From Vicia villosa (lineage: Eukaryota > Streptophyta > Magnoliopsida > Fabales > Fabaceae), in NCBI RefSeq assembly GCF_029867415.1, contig NW_026705410.1, positions 1 to 64,000 of the forward strand: a stretch of 64,000 nucleotides of DNA, read 5' to 3'. This document shows, piece by piece, positions 41,104 to 53,336 of the stretch (positions are counted from its first letter, which is position 1; the number at the start of each line of letters is the position of its first letter). Both the position numbers and the translations under genes were made by a program. Below the pieces are notes generated by a model. The model made no database searches, was not told the DNA's origin, and worked only from the letters and a program-made list of their open reading frames with translations.

Positions 41104-44100
41104 CATGAGCTTTCCAAAATGTCCAAGAGCATGAAAAAATATGGAGCATAGCTATGGTTTTGAATTATGCATTTAGTGATCATTTTCACTTGAATTTTCA
41201 CCATTTTTCACTAAGTTTCAAGACTACATGACCTATAATTCAAGTGATGACACACCAAAGCAATGATTGAGAGATATTTTCTGGTTTAAGATCAGATAGG
41301 AAAGAGATAAGAAGCTTGGCCAAAATAACCATGGTTTAGTTACTTTAACCATTTGCATTTAATGTGAAAGATTCCATTTTATCTCTTAAGCCAAATCATC
41401 ATTCTTGAAGCAACTTGCAAGAGCTCTTCATTCAGAATCCTTGGCCTATAAATAGAGGTTCAAATCATCTTCAAACTCACACCAAAACCTCATAAACATA
41501 GGTTTTCTCTTCCTTTCTTAGAATGCAAGTTTCATGGTTTTCAAAGAGGTAGAAAACTCAACCTCTAAACCTTGCAAGTTCTGAGCCAAGTAATGCTTCC
41601 CACAAGCCACAAACATCATATGGGATGTGTTTGATCCATCCATACACCCCAAAAACACCTAAAACTCAGAATCACTACCTCACTTCCCAAATATGCATAA
41701 CACTAGCCTTATCATGCCAAAATCAAATCCAGGCCATTTCTGTTCAAACTATCACTTCTAACACCTTCCATATACTTCATATGAATGATCCAAACACTCA
41801 CATATGATCTGTAACATCAAAATCATCAGATTCGATTCTCACACCATAGCTCTGCAGATCGGGTGCCACAAACTGATCAAGAGGTTCTCAGTTCATTCCA
41901 AGACTTCAAACATGTTCCATAAGGTCCACTGAAGGTGTTCAGATCAAGAAACAACATCTGGAATCCCTCATTTGCAGAATTCGATTTCCAGTTTTGACAT
42001 TTTTAAGGTAAGCTCTCTTGAACTTCAAACTCTATCATACATGCATCATAAATGAAAAACTGCCATACTATCTTGTTTCTGCACATGCATAGATCATTAA
42101 CCCTCAATCAATTGCCAATTATCTTGCACAAACACGATTTCAGATTGAATTAGGGAATTAGGGTTCTTCGTGTTCATCAGAAAATTAATGATCTTAGAGT
42201 GAAAATAAATGGAATTAAATGGTACCATCATGTTCCTCGTCCAAAATCGAGCAAGATAGGCTATTCACTTGATCAAAACAATCCAGTTTTCAGAATTTTC
42301 AAATTCAAATTAGGGTTGTGTTCTTGGCGCCATATTTTTGAAACTGAAATTTGGAAATCATCTCAAAATATATTTTAATTCGTTGCAAGTATTAACAGAC
42401 CACGCGCGTGGTCCAGTTGGCTAAGTTTTTGGATAATAACCTCAAGGTCACGAGTTCAACACTCCAAGGGACCAAACCTTCTTTTTTAGCACTATTTTTC
42501 TTTCAATTTTTTACAAACTTCACCAAATAATTTAACCAATCAAATCAACTTATTTTTTCTTCATTTTTTAAACACTTCTTATTTAATATACATATTTTAA
42601 GAATATCAAAAAAAATCATCAAAAAATATTTATTTGATACATTTTTTAATAGTTTTAAAATGACTTGTTTTAAGAAATTTTAATACTTTTAAATATTATT
42701 TTTCATTTGATTTTCAAAGTTAATCACTTGTAAATATTTTTTGAAGCAAACCCTAATCATTTAAGTGCTAATTGAGGATAATCTTTTGTTTATCTTGATT
42801 AAATTGACTTCTTTCAAAATTCAAATCGCTTTAAAACAAGCGATCGCATTTCTTCTCAAAAACGATAAACCATTTCTTTTTGAAACTTTTGATTAAACTT
42901 TTTTAATTGATCAAATGATTTTCAAAACGAAGTGGGGCCTCTCGAATATTAGAGAGTGTAAGTCCCATTTCTTTTCCTTTTGTACAGTTTTTTAAACAGA
43001 AAACTTTTTCCAAATTACTTCCAAACAGTTTTTAAAACAATAAATCTCACCATCTTTTTTTTCAAAACCATCCACCCTGTTTTATGAAAATAAAACAGGG
43101 GCCTCTCGAATATTAGAGAGTATAAGACCCACTCTTTTTCCTTTTTACAGTTTTTCTTTGTACAGAAAACTCTTTCAAAACAATACTTTTCAAAACAATC
43201 TTCAAACAGTTTTTCAAAAGCGAAACCTCGCGTCTGTAGATAAACAATCAACCATGTTTTGTAAATATACCACGGGCCTCCACGTAGGTATAAGTCCCAA
43301 GCCCTTTTGTACATACCCATTCCTGTACATGAAATTAGGTATTTCATTGTACACACACATTTTTGTACATATCTTAATTTGTTTTTTAACTTTGAATAAC
43401 AAACCAAAAGTGAAGGTTTCTTTAAATCTTCCCAAAAATATACCATGGGCCTCCATGTAGGTATAAGTCCCAAGCCCTTTGTAAAAACCTGTTTACATAA
43501 CTTTGAATAAACTCAAGTGGACCTCTCCCCGAGTGTGAGTCCCGAGCCCTGTGTATACAAATGGATCATGCTTACAGGTATATTTCCTTCATAAACTCCA
43601 TTATATACACACACTTTGTCATATATATATAATTGTTCATACCTGTTCATGTTTGTTAATAATTGTTCATGTTTGTTCATATATGTGATATGTGTGCTTG
43701 TTCAACTTAGTACAACACTAGGTTCCCCATAGCCTCCTATTGGGCTTCGTGCAAAGAATCTCCCTAGTTTAGGTTAGGACATAGAGTATGGTTTCCCGGT
43801 GAAATCGCTCTAAGAGCTCAGACCAACTATACCATGCCTCCCCTTGGGCTTTGTACAAACGAGTGACCCTCCTATAGCCTCCTCTTGGGCTTACAATGCA
43901 AGGACCCTGGATTGTCCCTCCCATAGCCTCCTCTTGGGCTTACAATGCAAGGACCCTCGGATAGCCTCCTCTTGGGCTTCGTACAAGGACCCACGGGCTT
44001 CTTATAAGCATCCCCAATATCCAAATCAAAATACCCTAGGAGATTAGATATTTTTCATCTCTATGCTAGGAGTATCTCTTTTATATCATCACAAACAATC

Positions 44101-44527
44101 AATCAATCAATCAAACTTTTTTGCCACAAGGCTGGCTAATCAATCCAACTTTCTTTTTGCCACAAGGCTGGCTAATCAATCAAACTGTTTTACCACCGTA
44201 CTGGATGATTAATCAAAGTTTTTGTCACAAGGCTGACTTCATTGAAACTTTTGCCACAAGGCTGGCTGATTAATCAAAGTTTTTGTCACAAGGCTGACTT
44301 CATTGAAACTTTTGCCACAAGGCTGGTTAAACAACAAAAACATCTTTATCATTCTAAGCACCCTAAGTGGCATGGCCCCGGGCTTATAATGAAAAGATTT
44401 TCAAACAAAAACAAACAGATGTATGTGATGATATAGATTAGATACATCTAGCATTTAGACGACATTTGTCTATTTTCCTTTGCTTCCACTAGCATAAGTG
44501 GGAACTACGATTGCTCTGACTTTCTCA
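41101..44527 (+). mobile_element. Internal Ogre LTR fragment (U3-R-U5), 3427 bp
   Basis: Colinear with 31167-34593 of the 5' LTR (offset 9934), so it lacks the first 1.2 kb and last 480 bp of the LTR. It contains the TATA box (41447-41454), the tRNA-like module and the hairpin arrays. At diagnostic sites it matches the 5' LTR twice (C at 41831, T at 44049) and the 3' LTR once (G near 44268). It joins the second module through shared TCA. Confidence 0.92.
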
Positions 44528-44814
44528 GTAGAACATGTTGTGCAGGTGATTAACTAGAACTATCCCATTTTTTGGTTCTCTGACCTCATGCTCGTGACGC
44601 TGGACCTTTGAACCTGTGTGTACCATGTATTTGTGTTGCCATGTCTGTATTACCATGTATGTGCTACCATGTATGCGTTACCATGTTTGAATATGTGGCA
44701 TCCATCCATCCACGCATTCATACATCCATAAAAAATAAAAAATCTTTTTCCATAAAAACATGATTTTTCCAAACAATTAGAGAATTTTATTTGCAAACAT
44801 TATAGGGTTAAGTT
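44528..44814 (+). other. Partial Ogre leader of the second module
   Basis: Corresponds to 35579-35865 (offset 8949). It lacks the PBS and the first 500 bases of leader. Confidence 0.8.
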
Positions 44815-46338
44815 ATGGAAAAAAGGTATACCAAGAGGTACGGTTTCAAAGAGCCTAATGTGGAAAGACTGAAAGAGTTAGCATCTTTTGTACAAGATCC
44901 TTCTGATTTTAGGAAAAGCCATGGAAAGCTTTTGCCTATTTTGAACACTCATGTTGATGAAGGACTTCTCAAAACTCTGGTTCAGTTTTATGATCCCGTC
45001 TACCGGTGTTTCACCTTTCCAGACTATCAGTTGGTACCGACCTAGGAAGAATATGCCAATCTTTTAGGTATTCCTGTGTCTGACAAGATACCCTTCAATG
45101 GTTTGGAAGCCATTCCTAAATCACACGTCATTGCAGCAAGTATCCACATGAAGAAGTCTGAAGTAGAGAGTAATTGGACTACCAAAGGAAACCTCCCGGG
45201 TTTAACTTCACACTTCCTAGTAAAGAAAGCCTTTGATTTCATCGAGACTGGTAGCATGATAGCTTTTGAAGCTGTACTAGCCTTGCTCATCTATGGGTTG
45301 GTTCTGTTTCCCAATATCGACGACTTTGTTGATATCAATGCCATAAAGGTCTTTTTGAATGGAAATCCCGTTCTGACTCTGCTTGGTGACATGTATTTCT
45401 CTTTCCATCATAGGAATCACCAAGGTGGTGGAATTATTGTATGTTGTGCACCTCTGTTGTTTAAATGGATTGTTTCACACTTACCTAAGTCTCCCATTTT
45501 CACGGAAAACCGGGAAGGTTTACGTTGGTCTCAAAGACTTATGTCTCTTACTAATAATGATATTCAGTGGTATACCTTGGCTCGCTGCGGTACAGAAACC
45601 ATTGAAAGTTGTGGAGAATTCGCCAACGTACCCCTCATTGGTACACAAGGAGGAATTAACTACAATCCGGTCCTAGCCCGACGACAACTCGGGTATGCAA
45701 ATTCAACTAAACCCATTGGACCTACAGTGGAAAGTTACTTTTATCAGGAAGGAAATGATCCCCAGGGGTTGAAAACAAAAATGGTGAAAGCCTGGTACGA
45801 CATCCGATGGAAAGAAAAAGGTGAGACAAAGAACTGTATCGCTACGAGCGCCTACACCTGTTGGGTAAGGAAAAGAGCAAGGGAGTTTCAAATGCCTTAT
45901 GATTATGAAAAACCCATGTTCCCTGTGGTGCCTCAACGACCCAACATTCCTGCTATGGAGGAATACCAAGACACTTTGACCAAGATGAGGATAGAAAAAG
46001 ACGCTTGGAAAGAAAAGTTTCGAAGAACTGATGTGGAAAATAGAAAGTTGAAGAAACAAGTGAAAGAACACGAAGAAACTCTCTATTATCAGGATGGATG
46101 GCTCATGAACAAAGATGAGAAGATCCGTCGGAAAGATGCCGCAATCAGAAGATACATCAAAGAAAGCAAGAAAAAGCTTGAAGGCTCAACAAGCAACGCT
46201 CCGATACCTGACAATTGGAAGAATGTGGTTGACAAGCTGAGAGCTGAAAAGGCCGAGTTGAAAGCTCGCTATGGGAAAGAAATCATGAAGCTCAAGTTGC
46301 ACAATGCATTTGGTTCTTCGTCTGATGAAGATGCTTAG
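44815..46338 (+). pseudogene. Ogre ORF1, copy 2, nonsense mutation
   Basis: Same length and frame as copy 1, but codon 77 is TAG (45043-45045) where copy 1 has TTG. A 420-codon open frame resumes at 45076 and keeps the end of the mobile domain and the coiled-coil tail. Other differences from copy 1 include V to F near codon 199 and E to K near codon 395. No full product can be made from this copy without readthrough. Confidence 0.85.
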
Positions 46339-46662
46339 GATTTATTTAAATTTTCATGTATCATTTGATTCTGTAAGGAGCTACGCTCCAATGTTGTAAC
46401 ATTTCCCATTATTGTAATAAAAAATGAATGAATAAAAGAATAGTTTGTGTTCAAATGTTTGCAAGGAAATAATCTTTAAAATGTTTGGAAAAATCATAAA
46501 CTTCTTTTTGCATACATCATTCTGCATATCGAGTCTGTTGTATAGAGTCTTATCTTTTGGATCTTTCTCCAATAGATCGTCAAGCTGTCGCGTCTCAAAG
46601 TTTCTCGACCACGCTCGCAATCAGATCACAGATACAATACTCGTTCAAACAGAAGAAGAGTA

Positions 46663-49600
46663 ATGGAACACTCTGAACAAGAGAATATTGAGCTCCGTGG
46701 TACAGTGACCACCCTTCAGGAAAAGTTGGAAAGTCTCACTACTCTGGTTGACTCCTTAATGGCCGCACAGAATCAGCCGCCGCCACCCAACAGTCAAGCA
46801 ACGGTAACATCTGAAGTCACTACTCCAGTTTCTACAGTTGCGTTCGGTATTCCATCTTTCTCCATGCCAGAAGGTTGGGGCACGCCTTTCAGCTTTGGTA
46901 CAGGATTTCGCCATAATTTCTCTGGGGTTCAAACAGCTACAACTGAAGCGCCTGCTGCACAAAGTTCACAGTTTACTCCAAATCAGGGGGTAACTTTTTC
47001 TCAAGTCACTATGGCACTTTCTCAGCCCACTATGACAGTTCCGACTCCTACGGTTCACACTGTTCCTTATGATGGCAATGAGATTTATCATGATCAAGGT
47101 GATAGCACAAATCAGCGTAATCTTGTAGGAGATCTCCAAGAGCAGTTCAACAAGATTCAGCTGGAAGTCAAAGCTATTCGTGGAAAAGATTTGTTTGGAA
47201 AGAATGCCCAGGAGCTATGTTTGGTTCCCAGTGTACAAATACCAGCCAAGTTCAAGGTCCCAGACTTTGAGAAATACAAAGGAAGTTCTTGCCCACAAAG
47301 TCATCTTGTGATGTATGCCAGGAAGATGTCTACTTATGCAGATAATCATCAGTTGCTTATCCATTACTTTCAAGACAGTTTGACTGGTGCCGCACTGAAG
47401 TGGTACACAGGTTTGGATAGCACCAATATTCGAACTTTCAATGACTTAGGCGAGGCCTTTGTCCGACAATACAAGTATAACTCGGATATGGCTCCAGACA
47501 GAGATCAGCTTCGATCCATGGCTCAGAAAGACCATGAAACTTTCAAAGAGTATGCCCAACGATGGAGAGAAACTGCTGCTCAGATTAATCCACCGTTAAA
47601 AGAGAAAGAGATGACAAAGATCTTCTTGAATACTCTCAGTCCGTTTTACTATGAACGCATGATTGCTAGTGCTCCAAGTGATTTCACCGAAATGGTAAAC
47701 ATGGGGATGCGTCTAGAAGAAGGAGTCCGAACCGGACGTCTAACTAAAGAAGGTGGATCTTCAAGCGGAACCAAAAAGTTTGGAAGTGGTTTCCCAAAGA
47801 AGAAAGAACAAAGTGTTGACATGGTGTCCCAAGGGAAGCCAAGAGGAAATGTTAATCGTCAACGACAGGTAGCTGCTATCGCACCAGCCGTTAATACAAC
47901 ACCGAATCCGGGATTTACTCCGCAGTTTCAACAACAACAGCCTCGACAACAGGCTCAGCAGTTTAACAATAATCAGAATCGTGTACAAAGAGCTCCACAG
48001 TTTGATCCGATTCCAATGACTTACACAGAATTGTACCCTGCTTTGATTGAAAGAGGTCTTGTTCAAACTAAAGCACCACCACCAGTACCTGAGAAACTCC
48101 CATGGTGGTACAAAGCTGAGGTCTCATGCCCTTATCATCAAGGAGCGCCTGGCCATGATCTTGAACATTGCATAGCTTTGAAACATGAAGTTCAGAGGTT
48201 GGTAAGATCTAATCTCCTCTCTTTCAGAAATTTGAATCCAAATGTGCAAGCAAATCCGCTGCCCAATCATGGAGGGCATGTTGTAAACATGGTGTATGGA
48301 TGTCCTGGTCCATACCGAGTCTATAATATCAATTTCTCAAGAGCCAATTTGGTACAAATGCACGCCACTCTCTGTCGAGGGCAGAATTTTCGCCAGCATC
48401 ACTATGGTTCCTGTAGCATATGTTGTGTAGATTCTCATGGATGTTCGATTGTGAGAAGAGATCTCCAAGTTCTGTTGGATAATGGTACTATTCAGATCTA
48501 CAGAAATAGGAATGAAAATGAAGTTAACATGATAGGATGCTATCCGCATGAGCTTTTAGTCTCAGATATCAACTCGGAAATGCCTACAGTTAACGTCATC
48601 GTTCCTCATTTCAACATGCCTGAGCGCATGGAAGTTACTTATAACAAGCCGAAGGTTCCTGTTGCTCCTTTGATCATTTGTCTACCTGGACCTGTTCCCT
48701 ATGACTCTGACAAGGCAGTTCCATACAATTACAATGCCACAATGATAAAGAATGGACAAGAAGTTCCTTTACCTACTCTTTCATCTGTCGTGAACATCGC
48801 TGATGTGAGTCGAGTAACAAGAAGTGGACGTGTGTATACTCCATTACCTCCGAAGCAACCTGTTGCTCCTGCGACCGGACAAAATTCTATCAGTACACCA
48901 GCAGGGAATCCTGTGGAAACTCCTGTCAGTAATACAAACACTGATGTTGGTCAATCCAGTGGAACCAATGTCAATCCTGACTTTGATGAAATTTTGAAGC
49001 TTATCAAAAGAAGTGAATACAAGATTGTGGATCAGCTTATGCAGACTCCTTCAAAAATCTCAATACTTTCATTGCTGTTGAATTCAGAAGCCCACAGGGA
49101 AGCCCTGATGAGAGTTTTGGATCAAGCTTTTGTAGATCATGATGTGACTGTTGACCACTTTGATGGGATAATAGCCAACATAACAGCTTGCAACAATTTA
49201 AGCTTCTGTGATGAAGAACTCCCCGAGGAGGGTAGAAATCACAATCTTGCTTTGCACATTTCTATGAACTGTCAGTCAGACTCTTTGTCCAATGTGTTGG
49301 TAGACACCGGATCTTCCTTGAATGTGATGCCAAAGACGACTCTTGCTCGTTTGTCTTACCAAGGAATGCCTATGAAGTTCAGTGGTGTAGTTGTCAAAGC
49401 ATTTGATGGATCGCGAAAATCTGTTATCGGCGAAGTCAACCTTCCCATGACAATTGGTCCACATACATTTCAAATCACCTTCCAGGTCATGGACATTCAA
49501 GCTGCTTATAGCTGTCTGTTAGGACGACCATGGATCCATGAAGCAGGGGCAGTAACTTCTACGCTCCATCAAAAGTTAAAATTTGTAACAAATGGAAAAT

Positions 49601-50691
49601 TGGTAACGATAAGTGGAGAACAAGCCTTGATGGTGAGTCATTTGTCCAATTTCTCTTTTATCAGTGCTGATGATGTGGAAGGAACGCAGTTCCAAGGTCT
49701 CTCTTTAGAAGACGAATCTTCCAAAAAGAAAGCATCAATCTCTTCTTACAAAGAGGCGGTAAAAGTAGTGAAAGATGGAACTACCACTGGCTGGGGGCAA
49801 GTTGTGATCCCTACCAAGAATGAAACTAGAGCAGGTCTCGGATGTTCACCAACATTCTCAAACTGCACTAAGAAGGATGAAACCCTTCGTCCGATCAAAG
49901 AAACATTCATTAGTGGAGGATTCCTTAACCCAATTCCTCAAGAGGTTAATGTCCTTATCGAAGAATGTATCGAAGAAGGTCTACCTGATCCTGAAGAAGA
50001 ATGGAAATGTTATCTCAATGACTCAGGATACATATCTCAGGAAGAACCATATCCTCCTTCAGAGAAATCCAAAGGCAATGAAACTGAGCCTGTTCCTGCA
50101 GAAATCTGGGACACCTTGGGACAACCAAGTGGAAAATTTGATTATATGGTGAAATATACTGCACCTGAAAGTTACAAGATTGCGATTGAGGATATCCAAC
50201 CAACTGGATGGGGAGATTCCTTTGAATATAATAGTCAACCAGAAGAGGCTTATCCGCCCTGTCAATTTTCTCAGCAGCCTGAAGTTACTGAAGATTTCGG
50301 ATTCAATGCATCTGCCAAGATTGATAATCCTGAAGATGGTTATTATCACATAAATGCCATTTTTGAAGATGAAGGGGAAGATGATCCCGCAACCGACTTA
50401 GAAAGTGTCGCTGACAATGAGTCTCTTCATCCTGAAGACTGGGAAATACATCCTGAAAATTCTGAAGATTGTGACTCATCTTATGCTCTTCAAGAAGTAG
50501 AAGAAGACCGTTTCAACTCTACAAAGAACAAGGTTGACAAACCAGGACCTTCAAATCCTGCTCGACCAGCGGTCAATGTCAATACTGAAGATAATTCTGG
50601 GGAGAATTTTCCTGAATACATAATACACAGAGGAGTTCGTTGCTACTGGAAAGCTGTCGACGTTCCGAATGTTGTTCGCCGCTCAAAGTAA
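46663..50691 (+). CDS. Ogre gag-protease, copy 2 (full length)
   Basis: 1342 codons. Domain order as in copy 1: coiled coil, Pro/Gln-rich stretch, capsid (about 195-350), CHHC motif (near 490) and retropepsin with VDTGSS (Asp 881). The complete acidic C-terminal region follows (about 1120-1342; EDEGEDDPATDLESVADNES, then NPARPAVNVNTEDNSG). Gag would form the particle and package RNA; the protease would process the polyprotein. The stop codon TAA (50689-50691) overlaps a candidate splice donor at 50688, so unspliced RNA would give Gag-Pro only and spliced RNA would extend into pol. No internal stop or frameshift was seen. Confidence 0.88.
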   Translation: MEHSEQENIELRGTVTTLQEKLESLTTLVDSLMAAQNQPPPPNSQATVTSEVTTPVSTVAFGIPSFSMPEGWGTPFSFGTGFRHNFSGVQTATTEAPAAQSSQFTPNQGVTFSQVTMALSQPTMTVPTPTVHTVPYDGNEIYHDQGDSTNQRNLVGDLQEQFNKIQLEVKAIRGKDLFGKNAQELCLVPSVQIPAKFKVPDFEKYKGSSCPQSHLVMYARKMSTYADNHQLLIHYFQDSLTGAALKWYTGLDSTNIRTFNDLGEAFVRQYKYNSDMAPDRDQLRSMAQKDHETFKEYAQRWRETAAQINPPLKEKEMTKIFLNTLSPFYYERMIASAPSDFTEMVNMGMRLEEGVRTGRLTKEGGSSSGTKKFGSGFPKKKEQSVDMVSQGKPRGNVNRQRQVAAIAPAVNTTPNPGFTPQFQQQQPRQQAQQFNNNQNRVQRAPQFDPIPMTYTELYPALIERGLVQTKAPPPVPEKLPWWYKAEVSCPYHQGAPGHDLEHCIALKHEVQRLVRSNLLSFRNLNPNVQANPLPNHGGHVVNMVYGCPGPYRVYNINFSRANLVQMHATLCRGQNFRQHHYGSCSICCVDSHGCSIVRRDLQVLLDNGTIQIYRNRNENEVNMIGCYPHELLVSDINSEMPTVNVIVPHFNMPERMEVTYNKPKVPVAPLIICLPGPVPYDSDKAVPYNYNATMIKNGQEVPLPTLSSVVNIADVSRVTRSGRVYTPLPPKQPVAPATGQNSISTPAGNPVETPVSNTNTDVGQSSGTNVNPDFDEILKLIKRSEYKIVDQLMQTPSKISILSLLLNSEAHREALMRVLDQAFVDHDVTVDHFDGIIANITACNNLSFCDEELPEEGRNHNLALHISMNCQSDSLSNVLVDTGSSLNVMPKTTLARLSYQGMPMKFSGVVVKAFDGSRKSVIGEVNLPMTIGPHTFQITFQVMDIQAAYSCLLGRPWIHEAGAVTSTLHQKLKFVTNGKLVTISGEQALMVSHLSNFSFISADDVEGTQFQGLSLEDESSKKKASISSYKEAVKVVKDGTTTGWGQVVIPTKNETRAGLGCSPTFSNCTKKDETLRPIKETFISGGFLNPIPQEVNVLIEECIEEGLPDPEEEWKCYLNDSGYISQEEPYPPSEKSKGNETEPVPAEIWDTLGQPSGKFDYMVKYTAPESYKIAIEDIQPTGWGDSFEYNSQPEEAYPPCQFSQQPEVTEDFGFNASAKIDNPEDGYYHINAIFEDEGEDDPATDLESVADNESLHPEDWEIHPENSEDCDSSYALQEVEEDRFNSTKNKVDKPGPSNPARPAVNVNTEDNSGENFPEYIIHRGVRCYWKAVDVPNVVRRSK

Positions 50692-51040
50692 TCACCTCGC
50701 TGTTATTTTGACCTCCTGCCTTGCCCAAAGCAGAGAGATGTTTTATAGGGCTTTGCTTTTAAATGTTCCGCCCAAATAACTTTGTGTATAGGGCTTTGTT
50801 TTAAAAGTTTCCCTCTTTGTCCCGCCCAAGACAAATGAGTTTGTGTTTAGGGCTTTGTTTCAAAAATGAATCATAAATAAAGTGTCATTTTGAATTCCCT
50901 ACATTATGTGTTTTTATTTTTGCTTTTTCTGGAAATGGTAATCCTAAAAAACCAAAATAAAAAAAAAACTTTTCAAAAAAAATCTGCATACACTCTTGCA
51001 TTCATAAATTTTCTGAAATAAATATAAATCACATGTGCAG
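50688..51040 (+). other. Candidate intron between gag-pro and pol, 353 bp
   Basis: Donor TCAAA|GTAATC at 50687/50688 overlaps the gag-pro stop. Acceptor ACATGTGCAG|ATTTAC at 51040/51041. Two bases of codon 1342 precede the donor and the acceptor enters pol at a third codon position, so splicing keeps one frame from protease into pol and removes the stop. An intron at this place is an established feature of Ogre elements. The exact splice sites are inferred. Confidence 0.75.
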
Positions 51041-53336
51041 ATTTACTATTGATAAACCCATTGAATGCAATAACCCTATGCCCTCTCCCAACTTTGAGTT
51101 TCCTGTGTTCGAAGCCGAAGAAGAGGAAGAAGAGGAGATCCCGGACGAGATCTCTCGATTACTTAAGCACGAGGAAAGAGCCATTCTGCCTCACAAAGAG
51201 CCTTTAGAAAAGATCAACTTGGGTTCTGAAGAAGACAAAAAAGAAGTGACCATTGGATCGCTCCTTGATACTGATGTCAAGAGTAAGTTGACAGACCTTC
51301 TCAAAGAATATGTTGACGTGTTTGCCTGGTCCTACCAAGACATGCCTGGGTTGGATACCAATATTGTTCAGCATTACTTGCCATTGAAGCCAGAATGTCC
51401 GCCGGTTAAGCAGAAATTGCGAAGGACTCACCCTGATATGGCTAATAAGATCAAAGTGGAAGTTCAAAAGCAACTCGACGCAGGTTTTCTTGTCACCTCT
51501 GAGTATCCTCAATGGTTAGCCAACATAGTGCCAGTTCCAAAGAAAGATGGCAAAGTCAGAATGTGTGTTGACTACCGTGACTTGAACAAGGCCAGTCCAA
51601 AAGATGACTTTCCATTACCACATATTGACATGTTGGTTGATAACACCGCTAAGTTCAACATCTTTTCCTTCATGGACGGGTTCTCCGGTTATAATCAGAT
51701 CAAGATGGCTCCTGAAGACATGGAGAAGACATCTTTCATCACCCCATGGGGTACCTTTTGCTACAAAGTAATGCCATTTGGATTAAAGAATGCAGGCGCA
51801 ACTTACCAAAGAGCAATGACTACTCTCTTTCATGACATGATGCATAAAGAAATTGAAGTTTATGTGGACGACATGATAGCCAAGTCCAGCACAGAAGAAG
51901 AACATATTGAATACCTTTTGAAGTTGTTTCAACGACTAAGGAAATATCAGCTTCGCTTGAATCCTAACAAATGTACTTTTGGGGTTAGATCTGGAAAACT
52001 CTTGGGTTTCATTGTCAGCCAAAGAGGTATTGAAGTAGATCCCGACAAAGTCAGAGCTATTCAAGAGATGCCTGCACCAAAAACTGAAAAGCAAGTAAGA
52101 GGATTTCTCGGACGATTGAACTATATCTCCAGGTTTATCTCTCAAATGACTGCTACTTGTGGGCCAATTTTCAAGCTTCTCCGCAAAGATCAAGGGGTTG
52201 TATGGACTGAAGATTGCCAGAAAGCGTTCGACAGTATCAAGGAATACCTGTTAGAACCACCAATATTGATTCCTCCAGTTGAAGGAAGACCATTAATCAT
52301 GTACCTTACCGTGTTGGAAGAATCCATGGGTTGTATGCTTGGACAGCAAGATGAAACCGGTAAGAAGGAGCATGCCATCTATTACTTGAGTAAGAAGTTC
52401 ACAGACTGTGAGTCTCGTTACTCCATGCTCGAAAAAACATGTTGTGCTTTGGCTTGGGCTTCAAAACGTCTCCGCCAATACATGATCAACAATACTACTT
52501 GGTTAATCTCCAAAATGGATCCGATCAAGTATGTCTTTGAAAAGCCCGCCTTAACAGGAAGGATTGCCCGATGGCAAATGCTGTTATCCGAATATGACAT
52601 TGAATACCGTGCTCAAAAAGCGGTCAAAGGAAGCATTCTCGCCGATCACTTGGCGCATCAACCAATTAATGAATATCAATCTCTCAAGTTTGACTTTCCT
52701 GATGAAGATATCATGTACTTGAAGATGAAAGATTGTGACGAACCGTTACCTGAAGAAGGTCCTGAACCCGGATCAAGATGGGGCCTAATTTTTGATGGAG
52801 CAGTAAACGCTTTTGGCAATGGAATTGGGGCAATCATCATCACTCCCAAGGGTACTCATATCCCGTTCTCCGCCAGATTGCTATTTGAGTGCACCAACAA
52901 CATCGCAGAATATGAAGCTTGTATCATGGGTCTCGAAGAAGCCATTGACTTAAGGATCAAGATCCTCGACATATATGGAGATTCAGCCCTCGTGATCAAC
53001 CAAATCAAAGACAAATGGGAAACTTACCACCCTGGCTTGATTCCTTACAGAGATTATGCAAGACGTCTGTTGACTTTCTTCAACAAGGTTGAATTGCATC
53101 ATATACCTCGAGATCAGAATCGAATGGCAGACGCCTTGGCTACTCTATCTTCCATGTTCAAAGTCAATCACTGGAATGATATGCCTACAGTCAGAATACG
53201 CGCCTTGAAAGGCCCGCCTATGTGTTTGCAACTGAAGCAGTCATCGATGATAAACCGTGGTTCCACGACATCAAACGCTTCCTTCAAACTCAAGAGTACC
53301 CACTTGGGGCATCAAACAAAGATAAGAAAACTCTAA
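51033..53336 (+). pseudogene. Ogre pol part 1: reverse transcriptase, RNase H and second (archaeal-type) RNase H
   Basis: The first few codons are probably intron, with pol coding from 51041. After an acidic linker comes RT: VPVPKKDGKVRMCVDYRDLN, FSFMDGFSGYNQI, VMPFGLKNAGATYQR and catalytic YVDD (residues 277-280). RNase H follows (YYLSKKFTDCESRYSMLEKT). A second RNase H lies at about 580-705 (GLIFDGAVNAFGNGIGAIII, TNNIAEYEACIMGL, HIPRDQNRMADALA). Two RNase H domains are diagnostic of the Tat clade. The frame should continue into integrase but shifts phase near 53203-53222, and the last 40 or so residues are off-frame. A one-base deletion is the simplest explanation. Confidence 0.85.
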
